Source: Acetoanaerobium sp041831635 (GTDB lineage: Bacteria; Bacillota; Clostridia; Peptostreptococcales; Filifactoraceae). From it: a stretch of DNA of 16,856 nucleotides. Below are positions 1-6,509 of the stretch, piece after piece; within the stretch, counting starts at the first letter, position 1, and every line of letters begins with the position of its first letter. The position numbers and the translations under genes are program-made. Below the pieces are notes generated by a model. The model worked only from the letters and a program-made list of their open reading frames with translations, was not told the DNA's origin and did no database searches. The stretch is taken from contig JBHASY010000005.1 of the NCBI GenBank assembly GCA_041831635.1, positions 1 to 16,856 of the forward strand, read 5' to 3'.

Positions 1-2
1 AA

Positions 3-110
3 AATCTAAAAGAGCATGGTGTGAAAATTGAAGTTGTTCCAAATGCCGGACATTCAATGGCTTGGGAAAATCCTAAAGGTCTTGCACAAGTCATAGAAAA
101 GTGTTTATAA
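3..110 (+). CDS. Alpha/beta hydrolase, C-terminal end only
   Basis: This is the last 35 codons of a gene that starts before the window. The reading frame runs open from base 3 to a TAA at 108-110. The peptide contains PNAGHSMAWENP, which looks like the strand-loop carrying the catalytic histidine (GHS) at the end of alpha/beta hydrolase folds, followed by a short terminal helix. The substrate cannot be told from this fragment. It lies just upstream of the mobilisation genes, so it may be element cargo or the host gene flanking the element. The family call rests on one motif and is moderately secure. Confidence 0.6.
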   Translation, partial: NLKEHGVKIEVVPNAGHSMAWENPKGLAQVIEKCL

Positions 111-167
111 ATCCCAGTTTGTCGAAGTAAAACAATTAAATACAAGCAATGATATAGCAAGCTACGA

Positions 168-200
168 AACAGTAAATCAAAAAATGGTTTACTGTTTTTT
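168..200 (+). terminator. Hairpin plus T-run ahead of the DUF3847 gene
   Basis: A perfect 9-bp stem, AACAGTAAA (168-176) with TTTACTGTT (188-196), is followed by a T-run to base 200. It has the form of an intrinsic terminator on the plus strand, 35 bases before the next start codon. A nearly identical hairpin stands before the tnpW gene at 3013-3043. It may end upstream transcription or act as a leader attenuator for the gene behind it. Confidence 0.6.
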
Positions 201-234
201 TATTACTCAGATTTTAGAAGAAAGGATAAGAAGG

Positions 235-555
235 ATGAAAAACATAGATGAAAAAATTTTAATGGCAGAAGAAGAAATTAAGCAGTTACAAAACAAAAGA
301 AAAAAGCTCATCAGTCAGCAGAAACAGGAAGAAAGAAAAAAGAGAGATAGACGGCTTTATGAAAAAGGAGCAGTCTTTGAAAGTATTTTTACCGAAAGCA
401 AGGACTTTACTAAAGATGAATTTTATCAACTCATCACATTTCCAAATATCAAAGAAGCAGTCAATCAAAAAATTCTAAAAATCATAGAGAAGCGAGAAGA
501 AAGAGGAAATCAAAATACAGAAAATCAAGAGGAAGAAATGGACACAGAGGAATAG
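235..555 (+). CDS. DUF3847-type mobilisation accessory protein
   Basis: A 106-residue, highly charged protein. Residues 1-45 are a lysine/glutamate-rich helical or coiled-coil stretch (repeated EE/KK pairs), followed by a more ordered part around FTKDEFYQLI and a Glu-rich tail. I recognise it as the DUF3847 type commonly found just upstream of MobA/MobL relaxases in clostridial mobilisable elements; its biochemical role is not known, and help in relaxosome assembly would be inference. The start at 235 is chosen over 184 because 184 lies inside the preceding terminator hairpin while 235 follows AAGGATAAGAAGG. The stop codon falls inside the first copy of the 30-bp tandem repeat. Confidence 0.75.
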   Translation: MKNIDEKILMAEEEIKQLQNKRKKLISQQKQEERKKRDRRLYEKGAVFESIFTESKDFTKDEFYQLITFPNIKEAVNQKILKIIEKREERGNQNTENQEEEMDTEE

Positions 556-602
556 TCCCTTGTTTACAAGTGCACAGAGGAATAGTCCCTTGTTTACAAG
601 TG
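543..602 (+). repeat. Perfect 30-bp tandem duplication
   Basis: Bases 543-572 and 573-602 are identical 30-mers, starting CACAGAGGAATAG and ending TTTACAAGTG. The first copy contains the stop codon of the DUF3847 gene; the second leads directly into the oriT-like GTGCGCACTTA. It is a head-to-tail duplication, probably recent because no base differs. Confidence 0.95.
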
Positions 603-773
603 CGCACTTATACACCCTAAAGGGTGGGTGCGTTCTCCGAAGGCTCTTGCAGAGGGCATATCAGCTAACGCTGATACAGGGGAGCTACACTCCCCTACGG
701 AAATAAATTTCCTACTCCTTGTGTACTTCCCAAAAGAAATCGGATAAAAAGAAATCCGATTTCTTTTAGGAAG
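590..773 (+). other. Putative origin of transfer (oriT) with nested hairpins
   Basis: This intergenic stretch just upstream of the relaxase start contains ACAAGTGCGCACTTA at 596-610, which resembles the AAGTGCG core around the nick site of IncQ/MobQ origins. Four inverted repeats follow: CACCCT/AGGGTG (613-626), ATCAGC/GCTGAT (660-675), AGGGGAG/CTCCCCT (678-696), and a long stem at 726-745 with 754-773 (19 of 20 pairs, including a perfect 14-bp inner part). Position, nick-like core and stacked hairpins fit an oriT served by the adjacent MobA/MobL relaxase. The exact nick site is inferred by similarity, not shown. Confidence 0.6.
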
Positions 774-825
774 TCTTTATCATCGCCACCATACCCATAT
801 CAAAAAAGAGAGGAGGTTTTTTCTT

Positions 826-2270
826 ATGGCTATATATCATCTTAGTATAAAGATTGTTTCAAGAGGTAAAGGCAAAAGTGCAGTAGCAGCTTCCGCTTAT
901 CGTAGTGGTGAAAAGATAAAAAATGAATATGACGGAATAGTCCATGACTTCACAAGAAAAGGCGGAATAGCACATACAGAAATCCTATTACCACAAAACG
1001 CACCTAAAGAATTTTCAAACCGTTCTGTCTTATGGAACAGTGTAGAGAAAATCGAAAAAAGTAAAAACTCACAGCTTGCAAGAGAAATAGAAATTGCCTT
1101 GCCAAAAGAATTAAATCGAGAAAAACAGATTGAGCTTGTAAGGGAATATGTGAAAGTCGGTATGTGTGCCGATATTGCCTTACATGATAAAAATGACGGG
1201 AACCCACACGCTCATATACTATTAACCATGCGACCGTTAAACGAAGATACAACATGGGGAGCAAAATCAAAAAAGGAATATATCCTTGATGAAAATGGCG
1301 AGAAAATAAAACTCAAAAACGGGAACTATAAAACAAAAAAATCAATACAGTTGATTGGAACGATCAAGACAAAGCAGAAGAGTGGCGAAAAGCATGGGCA
1401 GATATTACAAACAAATATCTTGAAGAAAACAGCATACAGGAAAAAGTAGACCATCGCTCCTATCAAAGACAAGGTATAGAACAAATACCGACTATTCATT
1501 TAGGCGTATCAGTCACCCAAATGGAGAAGAAAGGCATAGCCACCGACAGAGGAAATATCAACCGAGAAATCAAACATCAGAACAAAATATTAAAAGAAAT
1601 TGCAAGAAGAATAAAAGCCTTGCTAAATTGGATAAGAGGAATTGGAAAAGAAGAAAAAGCAGAAAATCAAAATACAAAGTCCACCCTCCCACCCAAAGAA
1701 AATCTACTATACATTTTTGAAAATATTATCCGTAAAAATGCAGATAACCATAATGCAGACTTGGAAAAAAATATTGAAAGCTATCAATTCTTAAAAGAGA
1801 AAAATATCATTTCCTTATCCGAGCTTAAAGAAAATATAGTTATTTTACGAGATAAGAATTACAAGACCACAAGAGCCTTGAAAGATACTGAGAAGAAGAT
1901 TGATGACAGGACACAACTCATAGACCAGTCAGAAAAATATTTGAAGTATAAAGATGTCTATAAAGTCTATAATAAATTAAAGAAAAATAAACAGGAAGAT
2001 TTTTACAACGAACATACGGCAGAGATTATTTTATTTGAAAGTGCAAGGAAGTATCTCAAAGAACATTTAGGAGAAAGTAAGACCTTAAATATATCTAAGT
2101 GGAAATCAGAAATAGGAACTTTGAAGAAAGAAAAAGATAGTCTGTACTCTCAAAGCATAGATATACGAGAAGAGGTTGAACAAGCTGAAAGCATTAGAAG
2201 CTGTATAGAGAAATTACAACAAGACAACAGAGGACTAACACAGGCAAAGAGTACCGATTTAGATCTATAA
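826..2270 (+). pseudogene. MobA/MobL (MobQ) relaxase, frameshifted
   Basis: The relaxase would nick oriT, bind the 5' end of the transferred strand and lead it into a recipient. The first frame (826-1449) holds the relaxase domain: Tyr25 in SAYRSG (likely nicking tyrosine) and the metal-binding histidines H128 and H130 in NPHAHILLTM. At 1335-1341 a run of seven A's is one base short: with eight, the protein reads TKKINTVDWND and continues in the second frame, giving 481 residues with a long lysine-rich coiled-coil tail to 2270. The run A AAA AAA is also a canonical -1 slippery heptamer in the correct phase, so some full-length product by slippage is possible. Start 826 follows AGGAGG with 9-base spacing. 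The family call is secure; whether the gene is dead, slipping or a sequencing error is not. Confidence 0.85.
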
Positions 2271-2323
2271 AACTATTTGAAAAAGTGTTATAATAATAAA
2301 TAAGTATTTGTGGAGGTTGTAGC

Positions 2324-2683
2324 ATGAAAAGAATGAACCGGATTGGTTTGTTGTCATTATTTATATTGCTTATTTCGTTTATCATTATCAGGTACGCATT
2401 ATTTGAAATACATGGGATGAAGCAAATTCCTCTTATATTGTTTTTGCCCATTTTTTTAACGATGATTATTTTTTGCTTCACGAAATTGAAAATAATACCA
2501 TTTGTATTTGCTGTTTCATATCCAATCGGATTTGTATTGGGAAATATATTTCAAACATATGGTGTTGATGTCGGTGGCGGAGCAACAAGTAATATGTGGA
2601 TAATATGGACGAATGTTATCGTTGCAATGATAGTTATTTCCGTGATAGCAGAATCGATAAATAGGGATAAGTCAAAAAATTAG
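2324..2683 (+). CDS. Small four-segment membrane protein, unknown function
   Basis: A 119-residue protein with four hydrophobic segments at about residues 8-27, 34-52, 57-74 and 91-109, a glycine-rich loop (VDVGGGATSN) between the third and fourth, and a short charged tail. I do not recognise the family. The start is well supported by GGAGG at 2312-2316, eight bases before the ATG. A TATAAT lies at 2289-2294 without a convincing -35 box, so it may have its own weak promoter after the relaxase. It sits between relaxase and recombinase genes where such elements carry cargo. Confidence 0.7.
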   Translation: MKRMNRIGLLSLFILLISFIIIRYALFEIHGMKQIPLILFLPIFLTMIIFCFTKLKIIPFVFAVSYPIGFVLGNIFQTYGVDVGGGATSNMWIIWTNVIVAMIVISVIAESINRDKSKN

Positions 2684-2749
2684 AACACAAATCTAGGCTT
2701 GTAGAGATAGGTAAACATAAATTTGAATGGATATAATATTTTGGGTAAT

Positions 2750-2965
2750 ATGGATGATATGACAAAAAAATTAAACATGAGGAGCAGAGAAGAATTAGTT
2801 ATATTCTTAAAAAGTATGTGGCAAGAAAATCCAAAGCCTTGTCCTTTGTGTGGTGGAAAGTTAGATTACTTTCATAAAAAAGCTAAAAAGAGTAATTCGG
2901 ATTGGATTTGTATGGATTGTAAAACTCGTTTTGACACAATAAAAATCTTAAAAGAACTTGATTGA
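2750..2965 (+). CDS. Small zinc-ribbon protein, unknown function
   Basis: With the ATG at 2750 this is a 71-residue protein. Two Cys pairs, CPLCGG (C31, C34) and CMDC (C54, C57), about 20 residues apart form a classic zinc ribbon; the N-terminal 25 residues look helical. It could bind nucleic acid or a protein partner, but nothing shows which. The start is uncertain: a TTG at 2723 adds nine residues (MNGYNILGN) and an ATG at 2759 removes three; none has a clear Shine-Dalgarno sequence. It lies 66 bases after the membrane-protein gene and is probably cargo of the same element. Confidence 0.6.
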   Translation: MDDMTKKLNMRSREELVIFLKSMWQENPKPCPLCGGKLDYFHKKAKKSNSDWICMDCKTRFDTIKILKELD

Positions 2966-3012
2966 AATAATCAATTCTATATTACAAACAATTTAATAAA
3001 AACTAACACAGT

Positions 3013-3043
3013 AACAGTAAATCAAAAATGGTTTGCTGTTTTT
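3013..3043 (+). terminator. Hairpin plus T-run ahead of tnpW
   Basis: AACAGTAAA (3013-3021) pairs with TTTGCTGTT (3032-3040) with one G-T wobble, then T's. It matches the hairpin at 168-200 in stem, loop and distance to the following gene, so it is a repeated regulatory module of this element: an intrinsic terminator or leader attenuator. Confidence 0.6.
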
Positions 3044-3071
3044 CTTTGTCTAAAAGCAGAAAGGAGGACAC

Positions 3072-3236
3072 ATGGAAGAAGAAAAAAAAGAAATACAGGC
3101 ACCACCACATAAACAGTTAATTATGGATATTGGAAAGATAAAATACACTGTAAACCTACATTTCAAGCAGGGAACAGGGGAAACATATAAAGATAAAATA
3201 CTAAAGCTAATCAAGAGAGAAACAGAGAAGATATAA
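3072..3236 (+). CDS. tnpW: TnpW-like transposon-encoded small protein
   Basis: A 54-residue protein preceded by AAGGAGG ending five bases before the ATG. The centre, GKIKYTVNLHFKQGTGETYKD, matches what I know of the TnpW family (a short protein with a YxVNLHF strand and a KETxxDKI-type helix) encoded directly before TnpX-type large serine recombinases; its role is not established. The adjacent recombinase remnant at 3284 supports the call. The gene itself looks intact. Confidence 0.75.
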   Translation: MEEEKKEIQAPPHKQLIMDIGKIKYTVNLHFKQGTGETYKDKILKLIKRETEKI

Positions 3237-3250
3237 ATTTATCAAAAAAA

Positions 3251-3282
3251 TTTTGTTTATGTCCTTGACAAATCTTCCCAAA
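3251..3282 (+). repeat. 32-bp direct repeat, copy 1
   Basis: Bases 3251-3282 are identical to 4999-5030 (core TGTCCTTGACAAATCTTCCC). This copy ends exactly where recombinase homology begins (3284), so it marks a recombination junction. It contains TTGACA but no matching -10 box. Confidence 0.9.
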
Positions 3283-3283
3283 A

Positions 3284-3751
3284 GGTTCTTGCAGTACGCA
3301 CTATATCAAAGTAAAAACAGTCAATAAAATTCTCTTAAAATCAATCAAAGAAATCACAGACTTTGCCAAAAAAGATAAAGAGGAGTTTCTAAAAGTGATG
3401 AATAAATTATCCGATGAAAAAAGAGAAGAAAAATATCAAGAGGAGGATAAAGAGAAATTAAAAAAGTTGTCATCAAGAAATGAAGAACTAACAACCCTCA
3501 TTACAAAGCTGTATGAAGACCACTCACTTGGGAAAATTCCTGTAAAACACTTCAATATCTATGATACGGAGCAACAAGACTTAGAAAAACAAATACAGTA
3601 TTTTGAAGAAGAAATAGAAAGCTATCATCAGAGAAAAGTTGACACCTATAAATTCCTAAAAATGATAGAGAAATATACTGATATTAAGGAACTGACAGTG
3701 CCAATGATAAATGAGTATATAGAAAAAGATGGAAAAATTATTGCTGATTAG
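3284..3751 (+). pseudogene. TnpX-type large serine recombinase, C-terminal fragment
   Basis: The open frame carries the C-terminal part of a TnpX-like site-specific recombinase: CSTHYIK at the end of the zinc-ribbon domain, then a helical stretch (ILLKSIKEITDFAKKD), a Lys/Glu coiled coil, and the family's KLYEDHSLGKI segment, followed by YTDIKELTVPMINEYIEK. The catalytic serine domain and most of the DNA-binding domain are missing; homology starts directly after the 32-bp repeat and upstream in this frame there is a stop. The last residues (KDGKIIAD) also depart from the expected ending, so the 3' end is probably altered. A shorter ORF can start at the ATG at 3395 but is unlikely to be functional. 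The intact enzyme would have excised and inserted the element. Confidence 0.75.
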
Positions 3752-3943
3752 ATATTATATGAAAAAAATTTTTAGATTCAGTTTTAGAAGTAGGAGACCA
3801 TTGATTTCCGGAAACTGCATAGGACTTTATAGAAGAAAACTGCAGTTGCAACCCGTATTTGACAAATTGGCAGCCATGCATGGTGGTACGCAACTGCAGG
3901 ATATGCTATCCTTTAAGTAAAAATCAACGAAGGGAGAAGCAAT
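3752..3943 (+). other. Non-coding junction with inverted repeats upstream of the XRE gene
   Basis: No convincing gene is present; a 63-codon open frame here has no ribosome binding site and no recognisable family. A 10-bp inverted repeat CTGCAGTTGC (3840-3849) / GCAACTGCAG (3890-3899) brackets a TTGACA (3859-3864), and a smaller GGATA-TGC-TATCC palindrome lies at 3899-3911. These could be operators for the HTH protein encoded at 3944, but I see no good -10 box to complete the promoter. Confidence 0.4.
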
Positions 3944-4939
3944 ATGATTTTAGCTGACAAGATTACAGAGGAAAGAAAAAAGAACGGATGGTCCCAGGAA
4001 GAGCTTGCTACAAAGCTCGGTGTTTCCAGGCAGGCTGTTTCCAAATGGGAGAGCGCAGGTTCGATCCCGGATCTACAGAAGGTGATCCAGCTAGCCACAC
4101 TGTTTGGCGTGAGTACAGATTATCTGCTCAGAGACGACATGGTTTCGAAACCGAGTGTGCCGACTGTCTATGATGAGACAGAGAAAGGTAGGACGCTTCA
4201 CAGGGTATCCATGGAAGAGGCAAATGAATTCCTGAAACTGCGTGAGAAAGGAGCACCGATCGTAGCGAATGCGACTGCACTTTGCATAGTGAGTCCGGTT
4301 CTGATAGTCATTCTCGCAGCCTTATCTGAGGAGCCACGCTTCCACATATCAGAGGGACTGGCAGTAGGCCTTGGAGGTACTGCACTCTTCGGTATGATCG
4401 CAGCTGCGGTGTTTATGTTCATAACTTACGGAATAAAGGCAAGTCACAGTGAACATCTGGAGAGAGATGGGTTTGAGACGGAATACGGCGTCACCGGAAT
4501 GGTCAAAGAGAAAAATCGTACCTATGAGGGGACGTATACCAGAGGCATCGCTGTTGGTGTCGTACTTTGCATTATTGCTGTGGTACCGGTGATCATCGTA
4601 AGTGCAATGGGCGTTCCGGATTACATCTATGCGATCTTTGTAGGTGTACTGCTTGCTTTGGTCGCAGCTGGTGTAGATCTGATCATCCGGGTGAGTATGG
4701 TAAAAGGCAGTTATGATACGCTCCTTCAGGAGGGGGAATATACCCTGGGGGAGAAAAAGATCCAGAGAAAGCTGGGAGCCTTCTCCGGTGCGTACTGGTG
4801 CCTGGCTACCGCGATCTATCTTGGCTGGAGCTTCTGGACCATGCGATGGGATTTCACATGGATTATCTGGTCTGTTGCAGGCGTACTCTTTGCGGTAGCT
4901 TCGGGTATTGCACGGACAGTAGTTAAGACGGAGGATTGA
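3944..4939 (+). CDS. HTH_XRE regulator fused to six-segment membrane domain
   Basis: A 331-residue protein. Residues 5-62 are an XRE/Cro-type helix-turn-helix (WSQEELATKLGVSRQAVSKWE...IPDLQKV). After a linker come six hydrophobic segments at about 105-127, 139-161, 201-221, 227-249, 281-299 and 304-323, so the DNA-binding domain would be tethered to the membrane; proteins of this architecture are common in Clostridia, but what they sense is unknown. The start follows AAGGGAG (3930-3936) with good spacing. The codons are visibly richer in G and C than those of the genes on either side, and the gene lies between two 32-bp direct repeats, suggesting separate acquisition. The HTH call is secure; the regulatory target is not known. 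Confidence 0.85.
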   Translation: MILADKITEERKKNGWSQEELATKLGVSRQAVSKWESAGSIPDLQKVIQLATLFGVSTDYLLRDDMVSKPSVPTVYDETEKGRTLHRVSMEEANEFLKLREKGAPIVANATALCIVSPVLIVILAALSEEPRFHISEGLAVGLGGTALFGMIAAAVFMFITYGIKASHSEHLERDGFETEYGVTGMVKEKNRTYEGTYTRGIAVGVVLCIIAVVPVIIVSAMGVPDYIYAIFVGVLLALVAAGVDLIIRVSMVKGSYDTLLQEGEYTLGEKKIQRKLGAFSGAYWCLATAIYLGWSFWTMRWDFTWIIWSVAGVLFAVASGIARTVVKTED

Positions 4940-4981
4940 TTGAGATACAAGAATAAATTGGAAGTTGTAGAGGGAATATAA

Positions 4982-5041
4982 ATGAAAAATGCTGTTATTT
5001 TTGTTTATGTCCTTGACAAATCTTCCCAAATGAGACGGTAA
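4982..5041 (+). pseudogene. Truncated start of an unknown gene (19 codons)
   Basis: An ATG with AGAGGGAA seven bases upstream opens a 19-residue frame, MKNAVIFVYVLDKSSQMRR, 42 bases after the XRE gene. Most of it lies in the second 32-bp repeat. It looks like the first codons of a gene in operon with the XRE gene, cut off by recombination at the repeat. The MKNAVI opening recalls serine recombinases (MKNAVIYAR), but the rest does not fit, so I assign no family. Confidence 0.35.
4999..5030 (+). repeat. 32-bp direct repeat, copy 2
   Basis: Identical to 3251-3282 and in the same orientation. The two copies bracket the recombinase fragment and the XRE gene. The sequences outside the repeats differ, so the match is limited to 32-33 bases. 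Confidence 0.9.
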
Positions 5042-5054
5042 ATTAAGAAATCAT

Positions 5055-5752
5055 GGGAGTATCCTAAAGTTTGTGTAAACATCCAAACCGGTGTAAGATA
5101 AAATTACTCAGTTTGGAGTCTATTTTTATAGCAAGAAGAAAAGACAGCTCACAAAAAGTAGCAATGAGATAAATGATGTGCAATTATCTAAAAAATAATG
5201 ATATCAGCATCAAAGGCGGCACCGACGTAAACAGTATCATGCGTGACAGGATGTCTGTTCTTCTGGAGGATGCTTTGGATGAGGAACTGGATGAGGGGTT
5301 ATTCCAAGTATGACTATCGAAGCAAAGAAACCGACAACAGTCGAAATGAACATTCCTGCAAAGCTATGCATACCGGTTACTGCTATATGAATATAACTAT
5401 CCCGAGGGATAGTAATGACGATTATGAACCTCAACTGATTAAAAAGTATCAGAATACAGTAACCCAAGATATGGAAGAAAAAATACTTTCTATGTATGCC
5501 AAAGCAATGACAACCTCAGATATCGAATCTCATACGCTGGAACTGTATGATATTGACACTCCTGATAGCATAATAAGCCGAATCACAGGCAAGATACTGC
5601 CAATCGTAAAAGAATGGCAGGTCTTATTGATGTGTAAAAAACTCCTGTATAATGAGGTAAGGGCAGAACCTGAAAATTGGCTCTGCCCACTTGTAACCAT
5701 TCACAAATCTTATATCAGTTTTTAACGTTCACACAAAACTTGAAACAGTCTC
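5055..5752 (+). mobile_element. Internally deleted IS256-family element (698 bp)
   Basis: The left end starts GGGAGTATCCTAAAG and is nearly identical to the left end of the element at 16718. The right end (5727-5752, GTTCACACAAAACTTG...) is an imperfect inverted copy of the left, 17 of 26 positions against the inverted left end of the 16718 copy. The 8-bp duplication outside shows the element transposed as a unit. IS256 members are usually about 1.3 kb, so roughly half is missing. The transposase reading frame is broken, so it could move only if an enzyme supplied by another copy recognises its ends. Confidence 0.85.
5128..5725 (+). pseudogene. IS256-family transposase remnant
   Basis: The N-terminal third of a mutator/IS256 transposase, in pieces. 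The start codon is ATA (5128-5130) where the copy at 16790 has ATG; a TAA follows within 15 codons; after LLEDALDEELDEGL the frame changes to that of SKYDYRSKETDNSR near 5290. The conserved segments IPRD...EPQLIKKYQNT, ILSMYAKAMTT and SRITGKILPIVKEWQ end at 5620; the catalytic DDE domain is absent. From 5621 a GGGCAGA/TCTGCCC hairpin (5661-5688) and the right inverted repeat follow, so the deletion removed about the last two thirds of the gene. Confidence 0.85.
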
Positions 5753-5853
5753 GAAATCATCGAAATAACTCATAATATGCAAAACGGTTCGGATCTGACA
5801 TTACTTTTGTCTCTTTCGAATAAACTACCGCCTTAAGTCAAATCTAAATCAGT

Positions 5854-5889
5854 GAATTAAAAAGACTCCGGATTAAGCTTTTTTAATTC
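5854..5889 (-). terminator. Possible terminator overlapping the mscL stop
   Basis: GAATTAAAAAG (5854-5864) pairs with CTTTTTTAATTC (5878-5889) with one bulged base. Read on the minus strand, the second arm contains a T-run, and the hairpin spans the mscL stop codon. It is A+T-rich, so its strength is doubtful. Confidence 0.4.
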
Positions 5890-6273
5890 ATCTCTGATTT
5901 CGCTTAGAAGTAGTATTTCTTCGCTTGGTTCTGCCGGTTCTTCTTCTTTTTCTTCCTCTTCAGGCTTTGCTTTTAGTTTATTTATCATCTTAACCATAAT
6001 AAAAATGGAGAAAGCAATAATGATAAAATCAAATAAGTTTTGGATAAACTGACCATAAGATATAGCAAGTTCAGGAATTTCTCCTACAGCAGGTTTTATC
6101 ACATACTTTAGATTCTTAAAATCAACCGAACCCGTTAGTATAGACAATACAGGCATAATAATGTCGTTTACCAAAGACGTTACTATCTTTCCAAACGCTC
6201 CTCCTATAATAACTCCCACTGCCATATCCATAACATTTCCACGCATAATAAAGGTTTTAAATTCATTTAGCAT
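5857..6273 (-). CDS. mscL: Large-conductance mechanosensitive channel MscL
   Basis: MscL is a homopentameric pore that opens when membrane tension rises on osmotic downshock and releases solutes. The 138-residue product has the family signature at the N terminus, FKTFIMRGNVMDMAVGVIIGGAFGKIV (first helix and pore-lining TM1, about residues 3-29), a periplasmic loop, TM2 around residues 73-95 (FIQNLFDFIIIAFSIFIMVK), and a Glu-rich cytoplasmic tail ending in the helix ILLLSEIRDELKK. The ATG at 6273 is chosen over that at 6279 because MscL proteins begin ML-EF and because GAGAGG lies nine bases upstream of 6273 but only three from 6279. It is a single gene with its own likely promoter at 6316-6344. 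Confidence 0.95.
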   Translation of the reverse strand: MLNEFKTFIMRGNVMDMAVGVIIGGAFGKIVTSLVNDIIMPVLSILTGSVDFKNLKYVIKPAVGEIPELAISYGQFIQNLFDFIIIAFSIFIMVKMINKLKAKPEEEEKEEEPAEPSEEILLLSEIRDELKKLNPESF

Positions 6274-6315
6274 ATACATCGTCCTCTCTTAATAATTTTT
6301 TTAAATACCGCATAA

Positions 6316-6344
6316 AATATATAGTTAAAAATTGTATTTAACAA
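6316..6344 (-). promoter_or_regulatory. Likely mscL promoter
   Basis: On the minus strand TTGTTA (6344-6339) and TATATT (6321-6316) are separated by 17 bases, about 45 bases before the mscL start. Both boxes are close to the consensus for the vegetative sigma factor, in very A+T-rich surroundings, so support is moderate. Confidence 0.5.
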
Positions 6345-6509
6345 CATCTGTTTTTAAACGAACACAATTATATATTACCCAAAAATATCCGGTTAAAAAC
6401 TATTTAATATGGTAAGAAAGTTACATTTACTAATTAAATTATCGAGAGAGGTATTTATGTGATTCACAAGAGGAATAAGCTATTCCCAAATGAATTTAAT
6501 CCAAAAATC

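Larger units (their letters stand above)
5047..5760 (+). repeat. 8-bp target site duplication flanking the deleted IS
   Basis: GAAATCAT occurs at 5047-5054 and again at 5753-5760, exactly outside the two ends of the IS remnant. Eight bases is the duplication length usual for the IS256 family. This fixes the element ends at 5055 and 5752. Confidence 0.85.

Noticed and set aside
184..234. Upstream extension of the DUF3847 gene (start at 184)
   Set aside because: The extension begins inside a terminator hairpin, has no ribosome binding site and the sequence is not family-like; the ATG at 235 has a good one.
3859..3864. TTGACA upstream of the XRE gene as a full promoter
   Set aside because: No acceptable -10 box occurs at 16-19 bases downstream; only the inverted repeats around it are reported.
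3729..3920. 63-codon plus-strand frame after the recombinase fragment
   Set aside because: No ribosome binding site, no recognisable family, and it overlaps the recombinase end and inverted repeats; treated as a junction.
4349..5029. A 226-codon open frame on the minus strand over the XRE gene
   Set aside because: It lies antisense to a clearly coding gene with recognisable HTH and membrane segments, has no ribosome binding site and an implausible composition (many Cys, Tyr, His). It is a shadow frame.
5621..5725. Peptide after the transposase remnant taken as transposase C terminus
   Set aside because: It contains a GGGCAGA/TCTGCCC hairpin and only very loose resemblance to an IS256 C terminus, so it is read as the 3' non-coding end of the IS.
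6472..6486. GGAATA-AGC-TATTCC palindrome downstream of the kinase gene, considered as terminator
   Set aside because: The stem is only 6 bp and no T-run follows on the minus strand, so it does not qualify as an intrinsic terminator.
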